Shown piece after piece: positions 48,201 through 62,491 of a stretch of 64,000 nt of DNA (positions within the stretch are counted from its first letter, which is position 1; every line of letters starts with the position of its first letter). The notes beneath the pieces were generated by a model. That model searched no databases. It saw nothing but the letters and a program-made list of their open reading frames with translations, and was not told the DNA's origin. Origin of the DNA: Dirofilaria immitis (lineage: Eukaryota; Nematoda; Chromadorea; Rhabditida; Onchocercidae); assembly GCA_024305405.1 (NCBI GenBank), contig JAKNDB010000086.1:1363001-1427000 (forward strand). The letters are read 5' to 3'. The translations under genes and the position numbers were made by a program.

Positions 48201-51200
48201 TCTGGCATATTTTACTAATATACATCGATAGATAGATGGTGGTGATGAAGGTCTCGGAATCAAACTTTTAGTAAGTTGACGCTTGATGAAAACCAGCTCG
48301 ACATTGTTTGGAGAAATTCTCGTTTGAGTATATTCAAGATTTCAGCCATCGTCTTCTTATCTCATTATTTCTCTTTGTTGTAGACTCATATATAATCCAA
48401 TTATAACATTTATAATTAATAATGTTTCTTGATTCTTTGATAATATCTTTCTCGCTTTTAAGTTTTCTCGTTTTCTGTTAAAAATTGTTATATTTTTTTT
48501 CTATTGGAAATTCTCATTCATATTTTCCTATAACAAGATATTAGTATACTTTATAAACTTGAAAAATAATGATTTTTTGATGCTCTTTGTTGCATCTACT
48601 TCAGTATATATAATCATTCTATTTGTCCTGCTACTAAGATTAGAATAAGAGCTGTTGCTTGATCTTTTAGTATTAATTTTGATAAATTGAATTTTCATAC
48701 ACTGGAAGTAATAACTGCACTTTTCGGTTTGGTTCATATTCTTTATTTTGAATCATTACAAATTTTCACTGTATTCGAACTACATATCAAGCTTCCATTA
48801 TTATTTTTTGCAGCTGATGAAAATAATCGAGATTATTTTCAAATCTTCTTGCATCATTGAGTCTAATGAAAACAAATGTAGTAGTTATCATGAGGTCGTT
48901 TTTGGGCAGTTATAAAAGTGTGATAGCTCTTAGTATCAAAATATCCTTTTTGTATTTAGAAAAGAAGGGAAAAAGAAAAACTATCATCGAAATTTTTGCA
49001 AAAGTTCTATTGGTCGATCACCAATTTTAGTAATTTTGCTAATTTTGCATGAAGAAAGAGGGATTTGTTTACTACGACAACAAGTAGTTGAAATCGAATT
49101 TCTCAAAAGAAGTGTTAAAAAGAGATATATTATTCATAAGATAAAGTACAATAATCGAAAGTTTATTGCACTTTTCGAGGTACTTTCAGAAAAAATTAAA
49201 AATTTCCCATGAATGTGTAGCTGAGGAATTGCTGAAAAAAGGAACCGCTGCTGAAGATTCTATGAAATAAGGAAGCATTTTTTTCTATTTTGAAATATGA
49301 ATGCTCCGCAAAGTAGTTATCGGTTACATTAATATAGGTCCGTCATAGCATGATACATACTTTTCTTGAATATATGATTTTGAAAATAAGCAGACATTCT
49401 ATTTCTTCGATTTCTTCAGTCGTTGCTTCATTGTTTATAAAACGATTTTTCTTCTTTAAAAGTATACAAAGATTACTTTGTTTTAATCTTTTGGCAACCA
49501 AATATTGTTTATACTTCATAAATTTTCACACCTTTCAAAACTTTTCTGATTAATTGTTGTCGCTTCAGCAGTATGCGCATCATCATTAGCTAATAATAGC
49601 GGCCTTTTTTTTCTTCATGATCATATCAACATTCTCCTAACAGTTTTTTTCTCTCTCTTTAGTTTTCAATATATTGAAATTATTGAAAATCCCTATAATT
49701 CATTTTTTTTATATGAGCTTGATCAATTCTTTCAGGTTTGATTCGGATTATGAGTTAAATAGTATGAATAATAAAGAAAGAAAATGTTTTTCTAGCATTA
49801 CTTGCCCGGAGTAATTTTCGAAGTGTATTATTAACCGGAATCATAATAAATATATTCAAGAAGTCCTATATCAAGTTACTGATAGTAATATATTGTATGA
49901 GGATGAGGAAATATCATCTATAGAAATCACGTAATGACTTTTCAGATTGCCCAAACATTTCTGTTCTTATCTTTTAATTTGATTATTAAAAGATCTGGCT
50001 TTTCGAAATTTATAATAGAATATTAAGAAATGCAGTTATCTACCAAGTTTCCTTTCATTTCTTTTACTAAAAGCATTTGTAAATAAGGCAGTATGTGATT
50101 TTGAAGAATTGGTTAAGCTTTTTTGATGAGGATGCATCTCTGTGATTTGTGAGCAGTTAGTTATCTTTTGTTTCAATGAATCAGGTTTTTGCTATTTGAA
50201 TGCAAAAATATTGTGAGTAGTGCCGTATATCTCATTGCTCTGTCTAGGTATTTGACTATAAGCATCATATTTCCTTTATTGGTCCATATTAGCTATCGGT
50301 ATCGTCACTGTTGTTTCTATGTTTTCATTTCGAAATATTCAGCTGTATGATTTTTAGAGGAAAAGTGATTTTAGGTTCATCAGGATTGGATTTTAATGCA
50401 AAATCTTTCGAAAAACATTTGAATGGATTTAAATTAGTAGGATATCTTTTCGTTATTTGAATGTATATTTATCATCGGTGCAAAAGCTTCTTATTTATCC
50501 TCATTTTGCACTCAGTGATCGCTTATATCAGATTGTTCTCTTGCACTTCAGTCTTTAAATCATGAGTCCAACGTTTATGATACATTAATGTAAGATCGGT
50601 TTATATGATTTGCTTTCATGCATGCTTCATTTATTAGAGGAAGAGAATAGATTTCATACGTTTTTGTCCGTTTAATATTTTGTGAGAGAGCGCGGAAGTA
50701 TGTGCTTTCGTCGTATTTTATTAATATTAGTTGCTCACTGATGTATTGATAGAAGCACGATAAATTGTTTCTTTGTATTGTTATAGAAAATCACCCTATT
50801 GTTACTTAAAGCAGATAGCAAATTTCCCTCTTGTATTTCTAAAATGAGAATTTCCGATTTCATTTTGCAAGAAATTTTAATTTTTTTAAAAATTTGAGCT
50901 GTAACCTTTTCACTGAAGAAAAAGTTGTTAGGGTTTCTTCAAAAATGAGAAAAAAATTTTTTTTTAAAAACGTCATTGCAATTCAGCTTTTTTCATTCAT
51001 ACTTTCGAAGTTATTGTTAGGGTTGTTGTACTGGTTTTTGCTGTCTGGCGTGGGTAGTGGCATGTTTTTTCGAAAATTTCCTTTTTCGTTACCATAAATG
51101 AAATAGAGCCTGATCTATCCTGTCAAAAATTTTCGATGTACCAATTGAAAAGTGTTTCAAAAAGGCTCCGTATTTTAACAGACCACAGTACATCTGGAAA

Positions 51201-54200
51201 TTCTTCCATTCATTTTCCACAGTTCGATCGTGACGTGTGTTCTAGCTACAGCTTCTCGATACTTCTTCTCTTGTTTCCAAAAAAAGAAACAAAACAAGGT
51301 GAGAGGTAGCAGTTTTACTGCTTTCTCTCCTTCTCCTCCTTCCTCCCACCTCTCTTACCTTACCTTCCTCATACAAAAAGCTCTCCGATACAAAAGCAAG
51401 CTTTTCCAGATTTTTCTTCTTCCCTCACTTTTCTTCGTTTCTTCGTTGTTGCTATCCATTTCCTCTTCAATTTCTGCCTAGTATAGCATATCACAACTAC
51501 GTTTCTGCTGTTGATTACAACAACAATTTCCTTTTATAGCAAATTTGCATACAAATTTGCTATAAAAGCTCTTGGTAAGTGGGCAAAAGTCGTAGTCAAT
51601 CTTACTTTTTGCAACTCTTCCCTTCATCAAAGTTATCATCTTTCATCGGTTCGAAATCATTCCCTCGGATAATATCTTTTAATAAATCTTTTGAATCTTC
51701 ACGATCTTTCAGAATAAGAGGGTATTGTCCTGACAACAGTCTAATCAGCTGATAGTTGAGAGAGTATGAAATGGGATATTGACCAGATTCCTCGAAAGGC
51801 TACTGATGTGATGATACTATCGGATACGCAGCGTAACAAGACGACACGCTGCAGTGGGATGGTGCTCGTATATTACATGTAAAGGAGAATCTGTTATATT
51901 CGAGAGGTTTTTCCTAAAAGAATGGGTTGAAACGGAAGACGGACTGAAAGGGTAGGTTACCCTAGGGATTTTTTTCTCCATAACTAGATGAAAAATAATG
52001 GTTAAATTAAATGCAGAAACATTTTCAGTTTCAAGATTTGGATATGATAGCAAGTATAGTGGCCAAAGAACAGGCGTTACTGAAGATGAATACAGCAGCA
52101 GCGGCATCAAGCACTGCAGAACACAATCGTTTGACAGGTTTTGCTATACCGAATCGTGCACATACTCAGGTTATAGTTAACGGGTATGCATCATGCTTAC
52201 GATGTTTTTTTATATCATAATGCTGACAGAAAGATTTGTATTATTCATTGTCAATGTTTCAGGGTTTCTTTTTTGTTTTTAAGTTTCGATATCTTGTTTA
52301 AAATGCAATTTTTTTCCCTAACTAAAAAGTTTTAATTAATCGAGTTTTATATCTTTTCTTAAACCATGGTTGAGTTGCATGTAATATGCCCAAAAACCTA
52401 CAGAGATATATTCATTATATTTTCTTAGATTTTTTAGTTTTTGATCATCATTCTATAGGATGCATTCAATATCTTAAATTTTTGCATTTATCCTTTTCTC
52501 TCCCTTTAAAAAAACTAACAAAATAGGTTTAATTACAGAGCACGCGAGAATATGTCATCACCAAGTGAAATGTCACCAAATTCATGCTCTCCATCATCAT
52601 CTGACACATTGCAGAGCACCCAAGGGGTACCAGTACTGCAATTCATGCACATAACGAACATCCCGGCCCAGAAGACACTGCACCAAAAGTGGAAATGGTT
52701 AGTGGAAACACCTTGTACTGCTTTTCAAAGATATGAATTTACCAATCTTTAGAATGCATCGATCCTCATGTACATTTTACAACTTCAGTTGAAACATTTC
52801 TTAAAAAAGAAAAATTGATTCTTTGTCAGTTTGTCGAAAAAGGAAAAGTAAATTTGTAAAATCTACAATCTCTTAAACATTGCAGCTGTTTGAAGCATAT
52901 AACATTTAAACTTTCCTTCGTTTTTAAATTTTATTGATACAAAGTTACCATATTATTCCTCATCATCTGTTTATATTGTGGATTTACTGAATTCAATTAA
53001 TAACTTGTTATTTTAGAGTCACCTGTGGATGTAACAAGCCTCATGAAAGGTATCTTCTCATTTCCTTGTAACTTTCGCATTAGTATTCTAATTCATATTC
53101 GTTTAATGTTAAATATATATTGAAGAAAGTAACAATAAATATGTTGAAAAAATATAAGCTTTATAGGAAATAAAATAGATATAGGTCATTTATTCAGTGT
53201 AAGCCATTTGAATGAAAATTTAAACAATGATGTAATGCCGTTATGTCCATCAGTATCGGCTTCAATGGATAAACACACTGTCTGCTGTTAGACTTTGAAG
53301 ACAGTGTTCCTAGTTATTTTTATTGATCAGGAAAATAAAGAATATGTTTAATTGCTCTGCTGATGAATAAAAGTAACGATAATGTGAATAAAAGGACTAT
53401 AAAAGAAGGAACGGATTTCAGGCTCGTTTAATCTTGCTTATCAGCAGCATAGCTTAGGACCAAGTAATAGTTCTCAGCAACAACAAACAAGCAGTTCACG
53501 AGAAGGCAATGTTCAAGCTGGTACTACAACGCTTCGTTCTAGGCATCGCTCGAGCCACCATGATGGCCTTATCAAGTGCCATTATTGTCCTAAGAAGTGG
53601 GCCGACCAAGCTGTGGTTTGTTTTCTAACAAAAAGTCTGTAATAAGTGAATGGTTTAGGAATTAAGATTTTTTATAGAATATAAAATAGCGACATTTTTG
53701 ATATTTAAACTTTTTATATGCTGCAACATGTTGGATGAATAATCTTATATATGCTGCAACATATTGGATGAATAATCTAAGTGTTTCAGACGTCAGAAAT
53801 ATTTTAAAATATATCTTGTGACAATAAACTCTTTTTTTGACTTTGGACTTCACAATATTCATTATCGATGAAATATTGTGTATATAAAAATTATCTTCAA
53901 ATTGACCAAATTGAATAAGTGATAGTTGATATTGGAAGTAATTTTTATTTAAAAAAGACATTAAAAATTTATTTCAGTTTCCCTTCTTGCTTGGCATCTT
54001 GATATATTTTTCTCTGATTCTGTAAATTGCTATTGTACTGTTCGATGATTTCTACAGCGTAATGGTGTAGTATTGATCTTTTAAATATTTTAATAAATGA
54101 ATGTCAGCCGTAATCGTAAACCTACTAGAATCTTGCAAAATCTGTAATATATTTAATATTGGAAATCGGTAGTCTAGAATGTTAAAATTAAACGCTAGGA

Positions 54201-57200
54201 TACTAAATTTTGCAGAATTGTTAATTCCGTGCAAAATTTTCTTCAATTACTTTTCTTGGTACTTTTTGATATTATCATCTATTGCTAGTTTTGTTATCTT
54301 GTATGTTACTCCCTAATTGTTTTGAATCTTTCTGAACGAAGTTTTCAACGAATTATGCAACCGAAAGAACTGAATTATCTTGATGAGTTTTAGATATCAA
54401 TTAGAATGTTAGCCAGATTGATCACTGTCAACTGCATTTTGACGGGATTAAGTAAGCGATTTGGTGACTACACTAAGTTCATTATATAATGATGGTTACA
54501 TTACTTTTGAGTTGCTTTCTTTGACCATAATTTTGAATGGTCGAATGTAGATTCAATATCTCTATTGGCATGACATATAATCATCGATCATCATCGCTGC
54601 CGCATTTCAAAATGACCACATAAGATGACGCTGAAAATATTATTAGTCTTCGATTTGCAAAGAACTCGATAGTTATCTTGTACTACCTGGGGTGCATTCT
54701 TTAATTTTAATTTTTATTCTTCTATTAAGGCTGGTTAATGGACAGATTATTTTTTTAACATTGACAAATGTTTATACTCTAGAATATTGTCACGAATACA
54801 TTCCTGGAAAGGAAATAATTTTTCTGGATCAATGATTTCATTCGTTTTCCTTATATTCAACATTTAACAATCGGTGTTGTTTATACATCGTCACGAATAA
54901 CTGATGACGAATGAATGTGAAAGTAAGAGCGTGGATGGGATCTGTCTTGTAAATCTGATGTGTTTAGAAAGCATACTGATTTTTATGTTTTGACAAAATT
55001 TATTTTATGCATGATATATCACACGAATCACTAAAAATTGAAATCGTGAACCTGCAGCTGATCATTATATGTGTTGCATATGTTTGGTTTCTTCTTGTTC
55101 GTGAAAATTAGATCAGATTATCCAGGTTTATCTTGAATTCCCAGTCAAATAAAATTCCGGAATATAATTCGATTTTTATTGGGAAAAGTTTCTGTTTTTG
55201 AAGGGAATTGTGTTTTATTGAATATTCTCCAGTAAAAGCAAAGAATTTTTTTCTATTAAAGATCAAGAAATCTGAGAGCGAAGTAGCACAATACGCTTCC
55301 AGTTTAGGTTTATGGTAAACGATAGCACCGTGATGCTATTTAACTATTATTTGAAAAACCCAATCTGACATTTCATTACATGTAAATTTTAGTGAAACAG
55401 GCAAAAAATGCTCAAAACTAACGCTTTAAGTAGTTGAAATTGGATTGTTCTAGGGACGAATTCATTGAAGTTGTTGGACGGTTAGAGGAATACGTGAAAC
55501 ACATATGTTATGTCTTTGCTGACTCCCAGATCAAGTCGCGAATTACAAAATCGGGTATTTCAGTTGGACATTCTAGTCATAATTCAGTATTGTAATGTAG
55601 AGCTTAAATATTTGCAACAAAATTTTGCTCAGTTTTTCCTTTTCTAATAAAATGTTGTCGTGGATCTGATAATCTAAATATCAGTTTGAAATGTACGGGC
55701 AGTATGTCATTCTAGTTTTTTCATTTCTCTTCTTTGTCCTTTTTTATGTATTTGAAAAGTTGATCACGTTTTATAGTTATTGTTATTCCTATCAATTGGG
55801 TAGTCAAGAAATATGAGGAAAAAAGGTAATTAAAAGAGATAAGAGGAAGGGAAAGCTAAAGGTTGAAAACTCACATGTATTCGTTTTTCTTATGCATAAA
55901 TCTAGTCATTTAAACTGTTTTTCAATTAAATCCAGTTAGGAAATTGAGTTGTTATTGCAATCGATTGACCAATCGTATTTCATGATATTCTCATACAAAT
56001 ATATATTAATAGTTAGTATATTACGCATTAATAATAATAATACAATAATTACAAAAGATATGGGCTTGTATAAAATGATCACTTGAAATATTTTCTATAA
56101 ATGATTGTTGCGGAAGTTTAACTTTTATTATAATTTTCTGCAAATAATCGAATTCTTAAAAAATTATTTTTAGGTTATCCGTTTTCTAAATATTCCTATC
56201 TGTTCATTTCATTAACTGTTGACTTTTATTTATAAATAAGGAGCACATAGCAGTTGTGAGATGTTAACCGTTTAATTATTGAAAGAAGATATCAAATCGG
56301 TTGTAATATTAATAGATTATTCATAACTGTAGTTTCTTAGAAACTTTATAATCATATTTTATTTTAAAAAGTTTTGTGAGTTAAATTCATTTGAATTCAA
56401 ATTAAATAATCTTTTATTTTTACATAAGTTATGCAATCTATTCCTTTTTATTCAGTTAATCGTCCTGCTGATTTTGATGTATTTAATTTTCGTTTAAAAT
56501 TATGCATTTTTATATAGCTGTCTTTTTACATTAACGTTATTTGATACTAGATAGCGCGAGCATCCATCTTGTCTTATTAGGTGTTGTAGTAAATTATATG
56601 CCTACATTATTTCAAAGTATCATTGCCAATTCGTGAGATGGAAGATTTAGGCATAAAATTTCAGAAATGAAATACTGAAGATTATGAATTTCTCGCATTT
56701 CAAAGCTGTTTCATCAGATGCTAGAATCAAGTGGCAGTGTAAGGAATCTTAAATGATGGGTCTAATAAAATAGTGTATATCTTTAACTCATTAAACATCA
56801 TCTGATAATTCAATGTTTTTATTGTCCAAATGAGATATCGAAAAGATCGAAAAGTATGAAGCGATTCTGGAAATAAGGGATTCCATAAAACCTCCATATA
56901 TAGTAATTTGATTAGAATCTCCTTTTTTTTGGTTTTTTGAAGCATGTCCGTTGAATCGAGTATTATTATTGTATCCTGAAATTTGGAATCATATAGGAAT
57001 ATCATTACAAGAACATTTGGTATTTACGGGTCTGCTACTATTTCATCATTCACTATTTAAAAATTTCTTTTTAAACCAAAAATTCGTATTAAAATTTTAT
57101 ATTATATTACCATTAGATTCAGTTATACTAAAATAATAACAGTAAAAGAGATTTTACATTGAAATGAATATTATTTATTTCTTGGGTCAATATCATATCT

Positions 57201-59110
57201 TGATTTCGTTTTCCATCTAGAATTGCATTATGTTTTAGAAGTTTTGCGGTTTCTACTATATTTCTGTATGCTAAAAATTCGTTAACTTAGAATTAAATAA
57301 AGAAAAAATATTATATTAAAAATATTGAATTTGAAAGAAACGTATGAAATAGAATAAGTCAACTGTAAAGAATAAAAGGAATTGTCCGATCATGTAATCA
57401 AATTTTTGAAAAAAATATTTCCAAATAAAGCAAAAAATTCTATAATCTTTATATTAGATTTGTCTATTTTCAGCTAATGGAAAGCATCTCTTATTAATTT
57501 TCTTACTTTTAAACTGTATCATTAGTTAGAAATATCATTTCTTTATTATTCGAGATTTTATTGATACATCTATGATTTTGATATGTTTGTTCATTGGTTT
57601 CGTTTTTCTTTCCAAGACTCTCGGCATTTGTCTCGTAATAGCTATAAAGAATTTCTTTAATGAATTACTTCCACATTCAACACATTTGAACCTTGACCTT
57701 TTTCATAAAAAAAAAGATATGAGTAGGGAGAGCTATTTCTGCTGCTTCATGTAGAGAGACTTGGTAGCATGTTATGAAATAAATTAGCTGCTTGATAGTT
57801 TAAAAAATGTATATTTTCCGTTGTTCCGTTCATAATTTCAAGAAATGTCCTATATAGTCTGCACCATGAAAATATCTTGAATTTACATCGATATTAACAT
57901 AATAATAAAAAAATAATGTTGCTACCAGAGTATTATAAAAAATTAAAGATGCAGAAATATCAATTAATTTATTATCAGTTTCAAATAGGAATAAAAATGA
58001 AACATCTATATATTACATTTGTTCTCAGTGGTGAAAGAAGAATCCTGAAATTTTGATCTTTCATTAGTTTCATTCGGGTTTGTTCTCTACTAATGAACGG
58101 GAAGAAGTAATAATATAATTTTTCAGTTACGAGTTCACATGGAAGAATGTCGATTGTTACGAATGCATGAGTGTCAGCAGTGTGGCAAACGTTTTAAAGC
58201 ACGCGGTGGCTTGCAGCAACATTTACGTATACATTCGAACGATCGCCCATATCAGTGTCGTTTTTGTCCGAAACGTTTCACCCAAAAATCGCACGTTGAT
58301 CAACATGAGCGGATCCATACTGGTTAATATTTCCTTACAGTGAGACGTAAGCCGTGATATTTGAATACTTTTTATGTCTTTCAGAAAATGAAATTGAATT
58401 ATATAGGGAAAGTAAAATTAAGTTAAATTGAGAAATGAATGTTACATGGTAGTGTTCTTGAATATATGCGGATTTTTTTTCCTGTTCGAAGCTTGAATTA
58501 CAGGTGCCAAACCATTTTCTTGTCAGTTTTGTGGTCGTGCTTTTCGGCAACGGTCCCAACAACTCGGACATGAATCAACTCACGCTAGTGGACCCCTTTC
58601 AATGGGTGCACATCTACCGCATGCAAGCTCTCATCATATCAAATTTGAAAATGCGAAGTTTGTTTTATTTCATTCCTCTTTTAATCAATTTTATGGGGAT
58701 AAATAAGTGAAAATTTGAAGATGGGTATTGTATTATTTGATATGTTGAGAGTGATTGTGACTGTAGGCAACTGAAATATTTATGATTACAGTGCTGATCA
58801 AGGATGCAGCCAAGCAGCAGCTGGAGATGCCAGTAGTATTGAAAGAAATGCAGTTGTGCAACAACAAGCAGTAACAGCAGTAGCCACCGCAGCAGCGGTT
58901 GCAGTAGCAGCACAGCAACAAGACCGCTTAAACAATTCTGGGAGCAGTACTTTAAATTTGATGTCACCGAATGGTACTGGATTGGCGCATAGTGCAGTCA
59001 GTTCATTGTTAGCATTAAGTCAACAGCAGCAGACTCAAGGGATGGCGATGTCGCAAAGTACTCAGCAAACCATTGCCGATGCCATCGGTACAAGGAATAA
59101 TGCAGTTTAA
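45269..59110 (+). CDS. C2H2 zinc-finger transcription factor, Gln/Ala-rich
   Basis: Nine exons: 45269-45477, 45738-45948, 52017-52183, 52539-52697, 53017-53049, 53422-53615, 58127-58322, 58504-58657 and 58792-59110. The N-terminal 250 residues are Ser/Gln-rich and disordered. Then come four fingers: CHYCPKKWADQAVLRVHMEEC (Cys2-His-Cys type, split by a 4.5-kb intron), CQQCGKRFKARGGLQQHLRIH, CRFCPKRFTQKSHVDQHERIH and CQFCGRAFRQRSQQLGHESTH, with TGEKP-like linkers NDRPYQ and TGAKPFS. The C-terminus is poly-Ala/Gln (VTAVATAAAVAVAAQQQ), ending RNNAV with stop at 59110. Nuclear DNA binding is inferred. The exon at 52539 needs a one-base change near 52620 (accc run) to continue in frame. I do not know the orthologue. 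An upstream 5' exon is possible. Confidence 0.88.
51531..51568. repeat. Perfect 17-bp hairpin, 4-base loop
   Basis: Left arm cttttatagcaaatttg (51531-51547), loop cata, right arm the exact reverse complement (51552-51568). It lies in the 6-kb intron of the zinc-finger gene, about 450 bases before the next exon. Confidence 0.92.
53715..53780. repeat. 33-bp tandem duplication
   Basis: Two adjacent units, from 53715 and 53748, sharing tatatgctgcaacat and ttggatgaataatct. Only two or so bases differ. The repeat is at the start of the zinc-finger gene's 4.5-kb intron. Confidence 0.9.
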
Positions 59111-62100
59111 ATGGAAGCTCAATGTGTCCTTTTATTTTTGCATACATTTTGCATTATTTTCGAACTATCTTTATCTGCTATGATATTCCAAGGCACCAGT
59201 GCTGTATTCGCGATTCGATAAACTGCATGTCTTGTTTCATAGCATCGCTCAATTTGTTTTTTCAAATGAATAATTGCTTGCTTGTTTAATTTTTTTGTAG
59301 TATTTTTTATTTAGTTCAAACGGATGTTTTTGATTGCCAAAATCCAACTCTCTAGATCGGTATTCTTTATTTGTTTTTTTCTGCCATTTAGCTTTTTTAT
59401 GTTTTTTTTGTTAAATATCGGAAATGACAATTTATAATCTTGATTGGATTTTGCACTCTGAGATTGATGTTTCAAATTTGGAAATTTAGGCATGCAGTCG
59501 TTTTATCAGTAACGTGGACAATTACTTTTATTCATAAGCTTTGTTTGATATTTTCGAAGGAAGCATACATCACAGATATTACTCTTTTAATTAATTATAA
59601 TGAAGTGGTAACTAATTATTAACTTATCAAGTTTGTACTGGCTACTGGTCGGTTTTTAGCTCATCCAGAAAATCCTGCATCATTATTATTATTGAAGAAA
59701 TACAAATTGCTAGATCGGTCCCGAAATATGAAGTGCTTTTATGCATAATCTATTTTTTTAAAATAGACCATTGTCTGCTTAAGTTTCTTTAATAACAAAA
59801 AAATAACTGTTTTGATACATTAGTGTTGGATGATTATGCGAACCTCGTCTCTGCAAAATATAAGTCTTTTGATATATATTTATTACTTGAAAATGATATC
59901 AACAATTAAATTTAAAATCTTCGGTGTATCTATCATACGTGTTCTTGTGCGTGTGTGTTTATGTCTTCTATGTTTTTGACAGCGCGTGTGGGTCACTTCT
60001 AAGTTTTCCGTTTGTCTGTGTCATCTTATTTTCTCTTCCATGGCCAGTGAATTGTTTGGCTCTTTTTTCTGCTTTTTCTCTGCCTTGTTCTTGCTAGTTT
60101 ACCCGGTAGTTTTATCTGTTTGATGTTTTCAGAGTCTGTTCCAGCTGCTTTTTCTTTAAATTCTCCTTGGCAATTATCACATATGCGTCGGATAATTTTT
60201 TTTTCAAAAATAAGTATTGAGAGGTCTCGTTAATTGCCTTTTCGATTCTCTTCTTAACTCAGGCATTCCAGATCTGCAATCAACTAGAATCAAACAAAAA
60301 TAGATTTTGGGCAATCATTTATAGATATAATGAGTTGCCAACATGGCAAATTATCACATCATAATAATGGTTACGGTTGCAGTTTTCGATGTTTCGACTG
60401 CCAGATATCAAAGCGGGAATTCTGTGTTACAAATTGGGTTTTATGATCAGAATTCGTTCATTTGATATTCGGTGCATTTGTGTTTCAGTTAAATTATACT
60501 TTTAAACATTTGTCACATTTGCCATTTAACGATGCACTTGTAAAAATGATTGAACAAAACTTAGATTCGTCCAAAAAATTAGCGATATTGCGGGTTGGAT
60601 TACCGTTTTCATTGATATGGTCGTAATTGCTATTATTGTTATTGTTTATGAGCGATTTCTCCTTTGAGAGATTTCATTAAATTTTTTAATGAATTTTTCC
60701 CAATTTTAGCCAAAAAAATCACTGATTTAAATAATTGCCACAAAGCATTCGTTTTCTAATTATTGTATTCTCATCGAGCTTTGTTCTTTATGAATTTGTT
60801 TTCCGTTTTTGTCGGTTTATTTTCTTACATCTTATTACGGTTGCCATTCGGGTCCTGTAATTTTTTTAAATTGTAAAGTTCGAAGTATTTTCTGTCTTTT
60901 TTCTTTCTTTTTTAGGTTAGCATAAACCGCGATATATTCTCTAGTTTCAAATCCATAATTCAGAAAAGCTGAAGGAAGAGAGGGAGGGAGGGGGTGTGAT
61001 TTTAGCATCCTGCAATGATACACTGTTGCTCCAATATTTACAGGTTTTCCACCATTTTGAGACTTGAGACTACGACATGAGTTACACAAATATAATTTTT
61101 CGTAACATATGAATGCATGAGTGGGGTGTTTCTACCTTAATTCATATTTTTTTATAATAATTTAGATCGTTCTTCGATATGTCAAACTCCCTTATGCGAG
61201 AACGCGGGCTAAGTAGTGAGTGACTCATCATTTTTGCCCTTTATTGTAATTTATTTGTTAATGAAAATATGGAAATGGGAATTTTTGCGAAGCTGTATAG
61301 TTTTTATGTGTTGTACCCATCATTTTCTTTTTGAAATAAAGTTAAATTATGGGCTGAAATGTTTGATTTTTCCAAGACACATATATCTTCATCATCTGGT
61401 AATAGCTTTCATATAATGTAGTTATTTCAGACATAATTTAAATGGATGCGCCTTCAGGTGTTAATAATTTTTCAAAGAGATGCTGTCTCTGTTGTTCTTT
61501 ATCCCTTCGCCTTCATATCTCTGTTTCTCTTTTTCTTTTTCTTAAATTTCAACTAGTCGACGACAAGTTTTTGTGCTTCTACTATTGCTGGTAAATACCT
61601 GTTCTGTTTTGTATGTGCCGAGCAAGTATGCTTCCTGTGTTAGTGGATACTCAATTTTTCAATCAAGTAAGACTGTGCTTGAGCCTCATGTTTTATGTCT
61701 GCGTTGTTATGCGTACTGAGGGCTCTGATTAAATGTTATCCGAAAGGCACAAAATTGGCGTAAGTTTGGTAGTATGGTAGATGTCTGCTTAAAAAAAAAA
61801 AAGAATAGCCCGAAGGTGGTTCAGCTAAGGGTACCTTCGACTTCATTGCGTTTTCACTGAGGTCCTGAATTCATCGCAACATGAAGCCATATTTGAATTG
61901 TCGATATTTCTGTTTTTACTTCAGTTTAGAAGCTGCTTAACGGTTATCATGCCTAGAGATAATAAAGAATAGATGATTTCGGTTACTCATAATCTTTAAA
62001 ACTACTCTGCAAATATATGAAAGTGATTGCTGGATTTTTCCTAAAAACTGTCAGTTATTCAAACTCTTCGGGTAGGACTTTGCAAAATAAATTTACGTCA

Positions 62101-62491
62101 AATAAAAAATTTTGCTGAAGCAACCTATAAGTGTAAAACTTCCGCCAGTCTTGATAAGCAGTGAGTTTCTTTTAAGTTCACTGCATAATTAGTCTCATTA
62201 CCTGTTTGATTCTAATTATCTTGATTGTTTTGCAAATGACCTAGATTTAACAGCAACACAATTCGGAATAAATGAAAATAAAAAGTGCCATAATACTAAC
62301 TTCGTTCTTTTATTGATTGAATTCGTATAATACATATGCAATATATATTTATTACATGCAAACATGAATAATCAAAGCTGTGCTAATGATTTACAAGTTA
62401 GCAAATTTATTGCTAAAATGAATCAGAGATGTCGTATTCATTGTTTTATAATTTATTTCGTTTTGTCTGCTTCCTATAGAAACTTCAATTT
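59111..62491. other. Convergent intergenic region (zinc finger / bHLH)
   Basis: It holds the 3'UTR of the zinc-finger gene. No gene is supported. A minus-strand stretch at about 60995-61098 reads KLYLCNSCRSLKSQNGGKPV followed by VYHC, a Cys-x2-Cys...Cys pattern in a small open frame, without clear exon partners. Around 61809-61839 a weak stem (cgaaggt / accttcg) encloses 15-17 bases. Confidence 0.4.

Noticed and set aside
47816..48231. Two overlapping 85- and 117-codon plus frames
   Set aside because: Inside the 6-kb intron, hydrophobic low-complexity content, no splice support.
52526..52536. ggtttaattac, identical to the first 11 bases of the nematode SL1 leader
   Set aside because: The next bases (agagcac) differ from SL1, and no SL RNA structure follows; it is the 3' end of an intron with its acceptor.
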